A DNA stretch of 64,000 nt from Leguminivora glycinivorella. Its lineage: Eukaryota; Arthropoda; Insecta; Lepidoptera; Tortricidae. A program made the translations under genes and the position numbers. The DNA lies in assembly GCF_023078275.1 (NCBI RefSeq), contig NC_062982.1:23074695-23138694 (forward strand), in the 5' to 3' direction. Within the stretch, counting starts at the first letter, position 1, and every line of letters starts with the position of its first letter. Under the pieces are notes generated by a model. It was not told where the DNA came from. It ran no database searches and saw nothing but the letters and a program-made list of their open reading frames with translations. Shown piece by piece: positions 22,076-32,756 of this stretch.

Positions 22076-22173
22076 ACGACACAACGTTGATTTTCCTTTA
22101 TTTGGGTGGGTTTATATGACGCTTAAGTGGCTGAATTGATGACGCGCGCGATCTCTGTAAAGCTTTAGGCTTA

Positions 22174-22963
22174 GGGCTAGTTCAGACACGGCGGAAACCG
22201 CGCGGATGCAAACCGCGCGGATCAACCGCGCGGATTTTGTTTCAATAGCATAGTACTAGAACGTTCACACCACACCGCGCGGACTATGCATCCGCGCGGT
22301 AGCCGCAACTCGACCGCAAGAAAATGAAAACGCGCGTTCGCCGCGCGGTCCAAATTCTATGACGTTGCCTACGCGTGTTCAGTTGCTTCGCGGAATCCGC
22401 GCGTGCCGCACGTTACATGACGATGGAGTGCTTTGACACCGAATTATTTGTTGACGAAATTTAAAAAAGACCAGCACTATGGGACATCCAGTGTGCAGAT
22501 TATTCCAGTAAAATAGTCAAAAACAGAGGTAGGCAGGAGCTGGTAGAGATTTTAGGTGACAAAGAGGATTCGTTGGCGAAAAAAAATGTTTGGTTAGTTG
22601 GTACTTTATTTACAATTTTCTACAGTAGTTACATGTAAATTCTATATTTTTATATCTTGCCATTCTACGCGACCCATTTACAAAGTAATGAGCATTATCT
22701 ATATTTTATGTTCAAAGATGACGGTGTACTTCTTCCTGCGTACGATCTATTAAGATTTCTCATGGGTGCAGAGTATAAAGTGTCCTTATACCGCACACCA
22801 TCTCTTGTTCTAACAAAATTGTGTATCATTGAACTGAGAGGCTGTCACGTCACCTCACCTCGCACCGCACGATAACCGCGCATGTCTGAACACTTTCGTT
22901 TGCTCGCGGATTGGATCCGCGCGGATTAGGACCGCGCGGAATCCGCCGTGTCTGAACTAGCCC
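22174..22963 (+). mobile_element. PIF/Harbinger-type element, 790 bp
   Basis: Ends GGGCTAGTTCAGACACGGCG and its complement are flanked by TTA on both sides (22171-22173, 22964-22966). A 3-bp TTA/TWA duplication is characteristic of PIF/Harbinger. The GC-rich motif CCGCGCGG recurs many times next to both ends, a likely transposase-binding array. It encodes part of a MADF protein but no DDE transposase, so it is a deletion derivative. Confidence 0.88.
22417..22600 (+). pseudogene. MADF DNA-binding domain, N-terminal part, broken
   Basis: Reads ECFDTELFVDEI, a TAA stop, then KRPALWDIQCADYSSKIVKN and RQELVEILGD. This is the MADF fold (a Myb/SANT-like domain) found in the accessory protein of PIF/Harbinger elements, which helps the transposase bind the ends. 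The stop falls inside the conserved start of the domain and the C-terminal half is missing. The position just inside the left end matches a first ORF of such an element. A later 72-codon frame at 22657-22875 has no motif I know. Confidence 0.75.
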
Positions 22964-22966
22964 TTA

Positions 22967-24612
22967 AGGTCAGTGCGGGCAAGACCGGCATAGTTTATTT
23001 GAAATAAAGTTTGAGTGGATAAAACTCTATAATTAATGTAGTCTGGCGTAATGCGCATGGTCCTATGAGATAGCAAATATTATATTTTACAAAGCTTTTA
23101 TAATATTTTGGTGAAATAAGGTACTTTTAAGTCATAAAAATCACATTTTATAAGGCTCGGCGGGTTGACCGTCCTCCCGCGATGACTACAGAAAGACCGT
23201 CTAGTGCTTGTTGTCGCGTAATTTCATATGAGACTAGGTTCCAAAATCATGATCATTGTTATTTTACGTAATAACAGGGCAGAATGTGCTAGATAATTAA
23301 TAAAATAATGTTAAAATTATGAACATATAAGCATTTTTCTATTTATAAGGCAAGACCGGCATAAGTCCCGTAGATGGGGTTCATAACCTTTTCTTTTCAG
23401 GTCCAGATATTGCATAATACTGTTTTTACAACGAACACCTGCGATACAATTTAGTCACGATTTTACAGACTCATATAAATCCAACTACTTATCTGTTTTT
23501 GAAACTTTTTTATTAAGAAAAGGTAATAGGATATTAAGATGTCGTGAATTGGTTTGGTAACATTTCTTAGCAATGCTTGGTTTTTCTATAGTTACTACCA
23601 GAGTTACCACCTAGCTGAGCTACCACCCCCGAAAACCTATTGACGACACCCATGACGACTTTTTGTCAAAGTGGCAGCCAGCAATGTCAATTAACGGTCG
23701 GGTAGCCGTAAAATAGTCGGTCAAAAGTGTCAAAACCGTTTTAAAGGGTACCCATACGGTCCCTGTTGGGTAATGCTGATTATAAAAATAATAACCAACT
23801 TGAAACCCTACTCTCTTTTGAAATATTTGTCGCCGCATGTTGCACAATCTAAATATACTTAAACAATAATAATAAAACACGGTTAGAGCTTACGATAATT
23901 CTACCAACTTAAATATGATGATGAATAATGCAGTGTAGGCTTTCTTCTGTTCACCTCTTATCATTGTTCACAACCATGTCACATATATTTTATTTTTACT
24001 TAATACTTTCGAATGATTTTAGTAACACCATACGAATCATTATCAAAACTATATTTCGAAGTTAAAATCAAAAACGGTACAATTAACTATTATCATAAGC
24101 CAAAAACGTACCTATATATTGATATTGTTTAGACTCGACTTATTTCCAATAAAGCCTAAAAAAGGTTGGCAACTCCTTGTTTATCATATGCCGGTCTTGC
24201 CTTTCTCTTTTATGCCGACTAGGCACAATTTCTGACTAGGCACAATTTCTAAGTTACATATTTCAGAACATAAAACTAGAAATTGAGCGCGTTTTGAGTA
24301 GAATAATAGTACTAGTCAGACAGAAATAACGGTTATTAAATGACTGCGTTACATACATGATATACAAATATTCCGACTGCTTCTATTTTATTTTATTTTT
24401 TTGCGGAACCATGTTGAACTTGATGTTCGAGTTCGAAACGAGAAACAAGTTTATTGTTAACTAGCGTTCGTCCTAGGGATATGTATTGAAGACCAATGGA
24501 TTAAGGATGAAAAACTGCTATACCTCCAGACGTGTGAGAGGCGTAGATATATAAAAAAAAAGTTATAGTCAATAGACGGTCTTTCCGGGTAGACGGTCTT
24601 CCCCACACTGAC
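22967..24612. mobile_element. Possible 1.65-kb inverted-repeat element
   Basis: AGGTCAGTGCGGGCAAGACC at the left resembles the complement of the right end (AGGTCAGTGTGGGGAAGACC). A shared motif near AGACGGTCTT or GACCGGCATA recurs inside at about 23191, 23345, 24190, 24576 and 24590. No coding frame is recognised. It begins directly after the TTA of the PIF element. Could be a DNA transposon relic; target duplication uncertain. Confidence 0.45.
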
Positions 24613-24745
24613 CTTAGTGCATTTTCATATTCGCGATCTGATATCGGATGTAGGACCGATATCCTATACATTAAACGCTCCACCTTTGAGACTTTGACAT
24701 CCTTCCTACATCCGATATTGGATTGAATAATTTGAAAACGCGTTT
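24612..24745. mobile_element. Small MITE with ATCGGATGTAGGA arms
   Basis: GATATCGGATGTAGGA at the left pairs with TCCTACATCCGATAT at the right, and TTTTCA-type outer ends also match. A related half copy lies at 59430-59480. Confidence 0.6.
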
Positions 24746-25194
24746 ACTTAAGTCACACCTCGGACACTGGCGATCAAATATATGAAAGAGGCGCGTTCCT
24801 AGCACACAGTGTAAGCTCGTGTAGGTGAACGCGTACTATGCTTGTATTAATGAAATATGACAGGTCCACTGTTCGCGTTTTTGACAGGCGGTAACGGTGA
24901 GGTAACCGAGAGGGGGTGGGCAGCATTTTCAGCGGGGAAGGAGTGGCCATACTGTACGATAGTACCTTAAGTTCTGTAACTCTAAAAATCATTGTAACGC
25001 CAAAAAAGGCCACAAAACAGAGCCCTTTTTTATAACCAATAAGTCATATGTGCCGTTTTCAAGTCCTTATGTTTAACCGACAGAGTAGTACAGTCAGCAT
25101 TTATAGTAGCAGATGAAACAACGTACCAAAAGTATCCTTCTGTCTTTCCTAAATATAGATCAATCTGTACAAGCGGCCTAACTGAATGACAATC
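24746..25194. other. Unassigned stretch
   Basis: Minus frames at 24774-25013 and 25030-25278 show no recognisable domain. Confidence 0.45.
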
Positions 25195-25300
25195 GTTGAC
25201 GTTAGACGCCGATCGCAACGCTCTGTCGCGCCAATACGGAAGAGCGCTAGCTACACTACTAGGTACGCTAAATGACATTATCGTAAGCGTTTGTGCATTT
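25195..25300 (-). repeat. Rep-3 copy
   Basis: Reverse relative of 3280-3430, with CATTATCGTAAGCGTTTGTG. Confidence 0.5.
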
Positions 25301-25343
25301 GGCTAGGTATCCTGTTCGCGGTGAGAAATGTCAGTTTTATCAA

Positions 25344-25742
25344 AGACATTATATAACTCCGTATAGACAGATAAAGTCTAAGAAAAATACGTACCTCAGT
25401 CAGTACCATACAGAAAAAGGTACGGTGGCCTAGATGGCATTAATTACACCTTTGGAGTACGCTCAGCTAGATGGCGCTAATATGAATATTTGGCATTTTA
25501 ACACATATCAGAATTACGCACGTGACAGGGTTGAGTGGCAGAAGCGAGGGGAGGCCTTCGGCCAGCAGTGGGACACTACAATAGGCTAATAAAAAAAACA
25601 CATATCAAGCTAAGAATATGGGCCAAATTGTCAAAACTGAGGTTCAAAAGTTTTAAGCCTGTGTCAAAAGATGGCAGTCTATGCACTGTAATTACACATT
25701 TTACTTCGACAGTAACTCTATAACACTCGATCCTCTTTGGTT
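25344..25742 (+). repeat. Rep-6 copy carrying an RTE insertion
   Basis: Nearly the same sequence as 30171-30472, from TATATAACTCCGTATAGACA to CGATCCTCTTTGG. The difference is an 87-bp insertion at 25510-25596, plus a diverged segment near 25400. Confidence 0.85.
25510..25596 (+). mobile_element. RTE-type LINE, 87-bp 3' end insertion
   Basis: Encodes WQKRGEAFGQQWDTT-like codons and a stop, then TAATAAAAAA. It is flanked by the 10-bp duplication AACACATATC (25500-25509 and 25597-25606). The other Rep-6 copy has an unoccupied site, which confirms the borders. Confidence 0.9.
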
Positions 25743-25802
25743 TTTTTTTTTAATGTAGACGCACATCCGATTTTTGATCCGCTACTTTTGATGCTCACTG
25801 TA

Positions 25803-25890
25803 CAGTCGGGTTCATAAATATGTGTACATTTTTCACCTTATTGCTACGAGTTAAGGTGAAGAAATGTACACATATTTATGAACTCGACTG
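25803..25890. mobile_element. 88-bp palindromic MITE, copy 2
   Basis: Same family as 17455-17541, with TA at 25801-25802 and 25891-25892. Confidence 0.88.
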
Positions 25891-26167
25891 TACCTTTAGC
25901 TTGAAAACGGTATATACCTATATCAATATCTCAGCATACCACACGGCACACGGTAGGTCAGGGTCCGACTCAAAGAAAACGGGTTCCGGTGACCTCCAGA
26001 CGAAACGGCCGATGTGACCCGGAACGAATGACGTATGGGACCACACTTATAATGGAGATACGGTCTTCTAAATCAGATCAGTTTGTACACAGACAGACAA
26101 ACATCTCATTCAATTAATACCTTTATAGTATAATTTAATGGACCTAAGTGATAATGAGTACTAAAAA

Positions 26168-26260
26168 AAGCGCTAAAGGCCTAGCGATAAGAGGTCGCGG
26201 GTTCGAACCCCGGCTCGTACTAATCAGTTTTTCGGAATTTAGGCCAAGTTTCTTTAACCT
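26168..26260 (+). repeat. SINE-B head fragment
   Basis: Contains the box GGTTCGAACCCCGG and TTTTCGGAATT. The body is replaced by Rep-7 sequence. Part of the A-box region is missing. Confidence 0.7.
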
Positions 26261-26412
26261 ACGTGCCTTAAAACCCTCGCAAAGCTCAGGATTCCACTTT
26301 GCTTTGTGAACCACTTTTTACGCTCGGGGTTCAATATTGGAATCTTTTGCTTGCTTAGGTATCAACATTGGCATTTGCGGATAAACAACAACTTTGCCCC
26401 CTTGTAAAACAA
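26261..26412 (+). repeat. Rep-7 copy
   Basis: Shares GGTTCAATATTGGAATCTTT and AACAACAACTTTGCCCCCTT with 54697-54935 in the same orientation. Confidence 0.6.
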
Positions 26413-26689
26413 ATAACTATTAAATGAGATCAATTTGTACAAAGATATACAAAAATCTCACGAATTCGGTACTTACATATTTTGCTTTGTTAAATATTTC
26501 CTACCAATAGGGGCGGGAATATTTAAGAATCCAGGCATATTCTAAATCATTCACCCCGTCAGACCCGTCTGAACACCACAAATGACATTTGTGCCTAATT
26601 CAAGTGTAAAAGAATGGATATACGATGTTTTAGATGAGACAGTTGGTAGACAGACAGACAGACGTCCCATTCAATAACGTACTTCCTAT

Positions 26690-26937
26690 ACTGAGAGAAA
26701 TTTGCTTTGTGAATTTAACAAGTTCGACTTGTTGCGGTTTATCCGTTTGAATCAGCCAAACGTATGTTTAAAACAATATGCGTCATGTTGTTGTTATAAA
26801 ATCGACTTGTTGATTCAAATATATTGCCGATTCAAATGACAAGTAGCTTGTTGTTTGAACCAAAGAGCACGTAGGCGCTATTTTAACCAAAAAACTTGTT
26901 GAACGAACATGAAAACTGGTTGTATTTTCTCTCAGTG
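26690..26937 (+). mobile_element. MITE with CACTGAGAG ends, copy B
   Basis: Full-length copy of the 5863 family, with the extra segment containing AGTAGCTTGTTGTTTG. ACTTGTT/AACAAGT motifs occur about six times. Confidence 0.8.
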
Positions 26938-26977
26938 TAGAAACCAACTTGAATATTTTTGTACGCATGAATCACAA

Positions 26978-27020
26978 GGAGTTAGTGCCCCACTACTGGG
27001 CAAAAGGGCCTCTCCTCGTT
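26978..27020 (-). pseudogene. RTE-type LINE 3' scrap
   Basis: Reverse of the GAGGCCTTTGCCCAGCAGTG block seen at 31155-31175. Confidence 0.5.
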
Positions 27021-27059
27021 TTATTTTCACTCGACCCTCACCCCTCACATTGACGTCTT

Positions 27060-27285
27060 TTTAACCCCCGACGCAAAAACGACGGGGAGTTTGACGTGTC
27101 TGTCTGTGTGTGTGTCTATAACATCGTAGCTGCCGAACGGATGAACCGACGTAGATTTAGCTTTTTTTGTCTGAAAGCTGAGTTACTCGGGAGTGTTCTT
27201 AGCCATGTTTCATGAAAATCGGTCTATTACCATGTCGCGGTCGGAGGTTTTTTAAAATTTTAATTTTGTGGTTAGGTTATTACCC
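27060..27285 (+). repeat. Rep-1 copy
   Basis: Starts TTAACCCCCGACGC, with a shortened microsatellite part, and ends TTTTGTGGTTAGG. Confidence 0.75.
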
Positions 27286-27404
27286 TTTTGGGTAGTATTT
27301 GTCTCATGTCGACGCTCCATCGCCTGTTTGGAGAGTTTGGTCTACTAAATAAGAACTGTCACTTTCTGTTTCAATATTTAGAAACATTCAGCTATTACCT
27401 TGTC

Positions 27405-27792
27405 TAGAGCAGAGAGAGCCCAACTGGGGTAGTACTTCCGCGCCTTACAGAAGACCGCAGCCAAATAGCACTAGACCCTACTCATAGTGTTATGTTCCTG
27501 TCGGTGAGTAAGGCTGCCAGAGCTCAACGAGGGTGCGGTGTGCTGATGACGGGAGGACTTACGGAACTAACTTGTTCCGTTTATTGTCCTTTGAGTCGTC
27601 GGCAACCCGAACCCTCCTTAGAACTTGTACACTCCTTTTTGCTGTGTACTTAACGCAGCTAAAGGGAATGTACAAGTTTCTAATGGGGTGGCAACGCGCA
27701 TGTGACACTCTTTGAGTTACAGGCGTCCATAGGTTACGGTGACCGCTTTACATCAGGCGGGACGTATGCTTGTTTGCCACCGACGTAGTATA
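27405..27792 (+). repeat. Rep-8 copy with A-run, probable LINE 3' end
   Basis: Shares long blocks with 43020-43430 and, reversed, 42068-42400: CAGAAGACCGCAGCCAAATA and GTATGCTTGTTTGCCACCGA. It ends in an A9-like run. It contains an internal hairpin around GTACACTCCTTTTTGCTGTG. A LINE origin is inferred from the A-run. Confidence 0.7.
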
Positions 27793-28096
27793 AAAAAAAA
27801 ACCCATTTTATTTAATGATTGGTTTAATTATATCCTGTTTAGTTTCGATACACGTCTTATAACTTAGAACATATTGTAATTCTAGTAATATCACGTCTGT
27901 TTAGACATGTTAATATTTGAACATGTACAAGGCGTTTAAATAATCTATACAAATTAGCAAATATACAGTTCGCGATACTAGAGAGGTGTTTGATGGGGAT
28001 TTTACCTGTTAGTATACATAGGTACACATAGACTAGAATAGAATACTCGTAGAATAGAATATACATACTTTATTTAACAACAAATTGAAAAAAATG
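27793..28096. other. Unassigned stretch
   Basis: AT-rich with no recognised feature. Confidence 0.45.
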
Positions 28097-28345
28097 GACA
28101 TTTTCAGAAATTGGGACCCAAAATTAGTGACAGTTGTTAACAAAAATTAACTCGATGTCAGTTTTGTGACGACAATTAAGAATAAAATTTGTCTGAAAAC
28201 CAACTTTTTTCATGTTTATATGTAGATTATTGCTTAAAATTTGTGTAAATAACACAAAAGCAATATTTTTGTCGTCACAAAACTGACATCGAGTCAATTT
28301 TTGTTAACTTTCACTAATTTTGCGTCCTAATTTTTGAAAAGGCCC
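28097..28345. mobile_element. Foldback MITE FB-1, copy 2
   Basis: Same family as 1939-2200. Arms with TTAACTCGATGTCAGTTTTG pair with the right half. It again lies beside a SINE-C end. Confidence 0.75.
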
Positions 28346-28349
28346 AAAT

Positions 28350-28415
28350 ACAGTGGCACTGAAACTTGACCAGTTTCATGTGCTCTGCCTTCCACTTTGG
28401 GGAAAACAGACGTTA
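28350..28415 (+). repeat. SINE-C 3' fragment
   Basis: Contains AGTGGCACTGAAACTTGA and TTTCATGTGCTCTGCC only. Confidence 0.7.
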
Positions 28416-28424
28416 GTTTATGTA

Positions 28425-28550
28425 TTTTTGTAAATGATACTACTTGTGTGCGCAAAGGGGTTCATTTCCGACAAGACAAGGTTGAAACTTCAGAGGGCCA
28501 TCTGTACTGAAAAACATACGATACACATGCGAAAATTCGTAACTCGCGTA
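28425..28550 (+). repeat. Rep-4 fragment
   Basis: Diverged part with GAGGGCCATCTGTACTGAAA and ATTCGTAACTCG. Confidence 0.55.
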
Positions 28551-29290
28551 ATAAATATAATGCTTATACATAACATAATATGTTATTTAAATGTGAATAA
28601 CCTCACAGTGTCAGGTGCACCGGAAACAAAACGAAACCTGCATTCCTCATATACCAAATAGGCAAAAAACCTAACTAACAAATACCAGACTTATGCAAAA
28701 TAGCTTTAGTTTTAGTTTTAACTGCATTTGAAAGGCTATTAAAAGGGTAAAGTGCAATTGCATGTGCATTTTGTAATTGAAGACGATTGAAGTAAACAAG
28801 TAATGGAAGATTTTTATGTATACTGACTGGCGCCAATTAAGTAGAACGTCTGTGCCTTTCCATTAGAAAAAGGTCCTTGGGTAAGGAAGTCACTGTGAAA
28901 ATGAGCAATTTGAAAATAGTGTCTTTAACTGCACTTCACGCTCAAAAAACCCTTGTCTGTTGCTGGATTTCTGCCTTCTGTCTCATGGAGGGTATTAGGT
29001 GCCTTTTCCGGGAGAAAGCTTCACAGGCTGTGGGGGCCCACCATCAACGCGGGGACCCGGTTTTAAACATTTGAAGACGGTTGGGCATCTGCCGTGGGCC
29101 ACGCACGTGCACGTGGGCTTTGTGACTATTTTACGTCATGATTTTATATATTACACAACCATAATAAAATTATTGCATTCTAATAAGATGAAAAAGTGGA
29201 TACATCTCTTTGTACATATAGTCGACTGAATACGTCACATATTTTTGCGGCTTCGAAGTGTAAAAAAAAAAACAAAATTATCAAATATTA
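28551..29290. other. Unassigned stretch
   Basis: A GC-rich patch at about 28960-29125 with open frames (28877-29074, 28999-29229) has no recognised motif. The rest is AT-rich. Confidence 0.45.
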
Positions 29291-29301
29291 TTGCAGATAA
29301 T

Positions 29302-29903
29302 AATAATAATATATTGTAACCTGAAGGACGGTACGGTCGACATTTGTCGGGCATGCCGCCGTCCCGGAGAGTCACTCAGGCATATCATCTCCGGTTGTTC
29401 TCATCTTGCTAACGGCGAGTACTTGCACAGACATAATCTCGTAGCCAGGATTATTCACCAGCAGCTTGCTCTTCAATACGGCCTTGTGGACCGCGAAGTA
29501 CCGTACTACAAGTACTTACCTGTGCCAGTTCTCGAAAATGGACGTGCCACGCTCTATTGGTATCGATCTATTATCACTGACAGGACTATTGTAGCCAATA
29601 AGCCTGACATTGTGATAATAGATCGACCGCAACGCCGGGCCGTGCTCGTTGACATCACCATCCCCCATGATGAGAATCTCGTGAAAGCCGAGAAGACACG
29701 GCGCGTATACTCCGACGGTTCCACTCTCTGCAGCCCTAACCACCGGCAGCTTGGGCCCTGCCTTGCTGCTGGCGGCACCCTAGGTTAGGTTTTTATAATG
29801 TGTTTATATATTTTGTAAGTGGTTTTGTATTTTACTTTTATAACCTTATTATAAAATAAAATAGCCTAACTTAAGAAGGAAAATAAATAAAGGAAATAAT
29901 ATG
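29302..29903 (+). mobile_element. Dong/R4-like LINE 3' end, copy 1
   Basis: A 5'-truncated non-LTR retrotransposon with an 11-bp duplication TTGCAGATAAT at 29291-29301 and 29904-29914. The 5' junction is a short (AAT)n run. It has the C-terminal zinc motif and restriction-like endonuclease of the RLE-bearing LINE group. About 165 bp present in copy 2 is deleted after the GAGAAG codons. Confidence 0.8.
29320..29788 (+). pseudogene. LINE ORF C-terminus, CCHC and RLE endonuclease
   Basis: In a full element this part nicks target DNA. It reads CRACRRPGESLRHIISGC (C-x2-C-x8-H-x4-C), a linker, then KPDIVII with a further aspartate 14 residues on in AVLVDITIPHD. That matches the KPD-x12-14-D signature of the restriction-like endonuclease in R2/R4/Dong-type elements. 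Deletion after VKAEK shifts the frame, giving an unrelated tail to 29788. Reverse transcriptase is absent. The clade name is inferred. Confidence 0.75.
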
Positions 29904-30170
29904 TTGCAGATAATTGTGCAAGTGTATATAACAGTAGGTACATATCTCTTATCAAGGATCTACTAAAGAGTAGGTAGTAAAAACTTTAGGGATAGTCTCA
30001 TCCGCTATTTTTTCTAAAACTCATATTTTAGCATTTTTTCAAAAATCTATCCCAAACAAAATAAATTTCATTAAGCCGCATATAATCTTAGTCGAAAGAA
30101 CCACTTTAACTGTATTATATCTAAGTCGTCAAACTGACAGAGGATAAACGAATTTTAGTAATACCAAAGC

Positions 30171-30472
30171 TACAAAGACATATATAACTCCGTATAGACA
30201 GATAAAGTCTAAGAAAAAAACGTACCTTTTTCTGTATGGTAATACAGAAAAAGGTACGGTGGCCTAGATGGCATTACACCTTTGGGGTACGCTCAGCTAA
30301 ATGGCGCTAATATTAATATTTGACATTTTATAACATATCAAGCTAAGAATATGGGCCAAATTATCAAAACTGAGGTTCAAAAGTTTCCTGTGTCAAGAGA
30401 TAGCAGTCTATGCACTGTGATTACACATTTTACTTCGACAGTAACTCTCTATAATACTCGATCCTCTTTGGT
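30171..30472 (+). repeat. Rep-6 copy, without the RTE insertion
   Basis: Unoccupied counterpart of 25344-25742. It carries a small inverted pair GTACCTTTTTCTGTAT / ATACAGAAAAAGGTAC near 30223-30257. Confidence 0.85.
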
Positions 30473-30707
30473 TATACTTAGATGAAAGGCATTAACGTTA
30501 ATGTAGCTAAGTAAAATACTTGAGCTAATAATGTATTCTTCAGATGTTCGTAATTTCTCACTTTGCGCTTCTAGTTTACAAATAAGATTTATAAACTAAA
30601 ATATTAAAAATGTCTAGAAGATATAACAGCAAAAGATATGTACTCCATTTTAAAATGTTAATAATTCCAAACATATAATAAAAGACACTGTCAGAATGTG
30701 CCAAATA

Positions 30708-30739
<32 letters not shown>

Positions 30740-30960
30740 ATCACGCCTGTATCCCATAAAGGGGTAGGCAGAGCACATGAACTACTAAGTTTCAGTGCCA
30801 CTCTTGGCAAAAAGAGGTTGAAAGAAATCCAACTATTGACATTGCAGTGACAGGTTGCCAGCCTCTCGCCTACGCCACAATTTAACCCATATCCCACAGT
30901 CGACTTCTACGACACCCACGGGTAGAAAGGGGGTGGTGAAATTCTTAACCCGTCACCACA
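30708..30960 (-). repeat. SINE-C, near full length
   Basis: Reverse copy with a (CATA)n tract at the left, which is the 3' (TATG)n tail. The conserved block GCCAGCCTCTCGCCTACGCC follows, and the 5' end lies near GGTGACGGGTTAAG (reverse). Confidence 0.85.
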
Positions 30961-31004
30961 CGGGGCAGAGTGACGAAAGCAGAATTGTATGAATTTAAAA
31001 AACT

Positions 31005-31211
31005 TAATAAAACAAGACAGAGGACAGACCACGACCACGACCACGGGGCAGAGGACGACCAAAGAAAAGATGGCGGGACGACCTCGACGTATTTTGCAGA
31101 GACTGGCAAGAGCGGGCATCAAGCGGGGACCGTGAGGACTGGAGAAAGGAAGGGGAGGCCTTTGCCCAGCAGTGGGACACCATATAGGCTATTAAAAAAA
31201 AAAAAAAAACA
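31005..31211 (+). pseudogene. RTE-type LINE ORF C-terminus and A-run
   Basis: Open codons to a stop at 31185-31187 read GRGRPKKRWRDDLDVFCRDW then DREDWRKEGEAFAQQWDTI, the RTE tail. An A-rich run (31192-31210) follows. It is inserted directly next to SINE-C. The start of the fragment is a CGACCA-type simple repeat. Confidence 0.82.
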
Positions 31212-31636
31212 AGATTAGGACGATCCGAGACACACAATTTCAGATAAGTCAAATAGTAAAATATCCCAACCTTTCCGAGCTCTAATTTATACTAAATTAA
31301 GTTAAATAAAATGGAAAATAAACCATTTTTCCCTTTAGACTCATATTTCTAGTATCTATACATTCCAAGATCTGGAGTTGTATCAACTAACCTCTGTCTC
31401 AACTCTCCTCGCTCTCCCCAATCCCAAGTCTTTTCTCTAAAATAAATTCCCATTTCCAACAAAGTTAACAACTCAATTGGTTCTTATCAATATCGTTATA
31501 TCTCACGGAATTAATATCATATATCATATTTGCCGACAATAAGTGAAATGATATATTAGTGTAAGTAGCCAACAGCAATTGCTTAGGTAGGTTGTTTTAG
31601 AGAGGACAGACTGTTTGCTATATTTAAAACCGGTCG
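31212..31636. other. Unassigned stretch
   Basis: AT-rich, nothing recognised. Confidence 0.5.
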
Positions 31637-32238
31637 TTTTTAGGGTTCCGTAGTCAACTAGGAACCCTTATAGTTTCGCCATGTCTGTCTGTCTGTCCGT
31701 CTGTCCGTCCGTCCGTCCGTCCGTCCGTCCGTCCGTCCGTCCGTCCGTCCGTCCGTCCGTCCGCGGATAATCTCAGTAACCGTAAGCACTAGAAAGCTGA
31801 AATTTGGTACCAATATGTATATCAGTCACGCCAACAAAGTGCAAAAATAAAAAATGAAAAAAAATGTTTCATTAGGGTACCCCCCCCTACATGTAAAGTG
31901 GGGGCTGACATTTTTTTTTCATTCTAACCCCAACGTGTGATATATTGTTGGATAGGTATTTAAAAATGAATAAGGGTTTACTAAGATCGTTTTTTGATAA
32001 TATTAATATTTTTGGAAATAATCGCTCCTAAAGGAAAAAAAAAGTGCGTCCCCCCCCCCCTCTAACTTTTGAACCATATGTTTAAAAAATATGAAAAAAA
32101 TCACAAAAGTAGAACTTTATAAAGACTTTCTAGGAAAATTGTTTTGAACTTGATAGGTTCAGTAGTTTTTGAGAAAAATACGGAAAACTACGGAACCCTA
32201 CACTGAGCGTGGCCCGACACGCTCTTGGCCGGTTTTTT
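31637..32238 (+). repeat. Rep-2 copy with (TCCG)n tract
   Basis: Runs from TTAGGGTTCCGTAG to the CGGAACCCTAC...CTCTTGGCCGG end. A long (GTCC)n microsatellite occupies about 31695-31762. Reverse copies are at 34905 and 49924. The end blocks are partly inverted copies of each other (GGGTTCCGTAG / CTACGGAACCC). Confidence 0.82.
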
Positions 32239-32572
32239 TCTGTTTCGTTGGTAGTTCTTGTATACCTAGAATTATTAATATTAATCTATTGTATGACGTA
32301 TCGCTTAAATCGATTTATATTCGGTTACTAGCCACATACTTAACGATTTAGGTGTTTACGTTAAGGTCCAAGTAATACAGAAATATTAGGTACTTTACCA
32401 TGAGCAGGCAAGCATGGTCGCGCGATAAATGATAAAAGGTCAGGTAAGGGACTTGTATGTAAGCGCGACCATACTTGCCTGCCAGGGCGCGTACTTTTCA
32501 TGCCAGTCAAATCAATTGACGTAAAGCTGCATATGGGATGATCCAAAATAGTTTAATTGTAATTATTAATCA
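32239..32572. other. Mostly unassigned, with a small inverted pair
   Basis: GCAGGCAAGCATGGTCGCGC (about 32403-32422) pairs with GCGCGACCATACTTGCCTGC (about 32463-32482), a likely tiny MITE. The rest shows nothing. Confidence 0.6.
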
Positions 32573-32756
32573 CTAGCTTTTACCCGCGGCTTCGCTGGCG
32601 ATAAATTCTAAAATTGCGGAATGCTCCAATCAAACTTCCACCCCCCATGTTAGGGAAGTGGGGGGTTAGAAAGAGACAAAAAGTAGCCAATGTCACTCTC
32701 CATCTCTTCAACTATCTCCCCTTCAAAAATCACGACAATTCATTGCTCCGTTTTTA

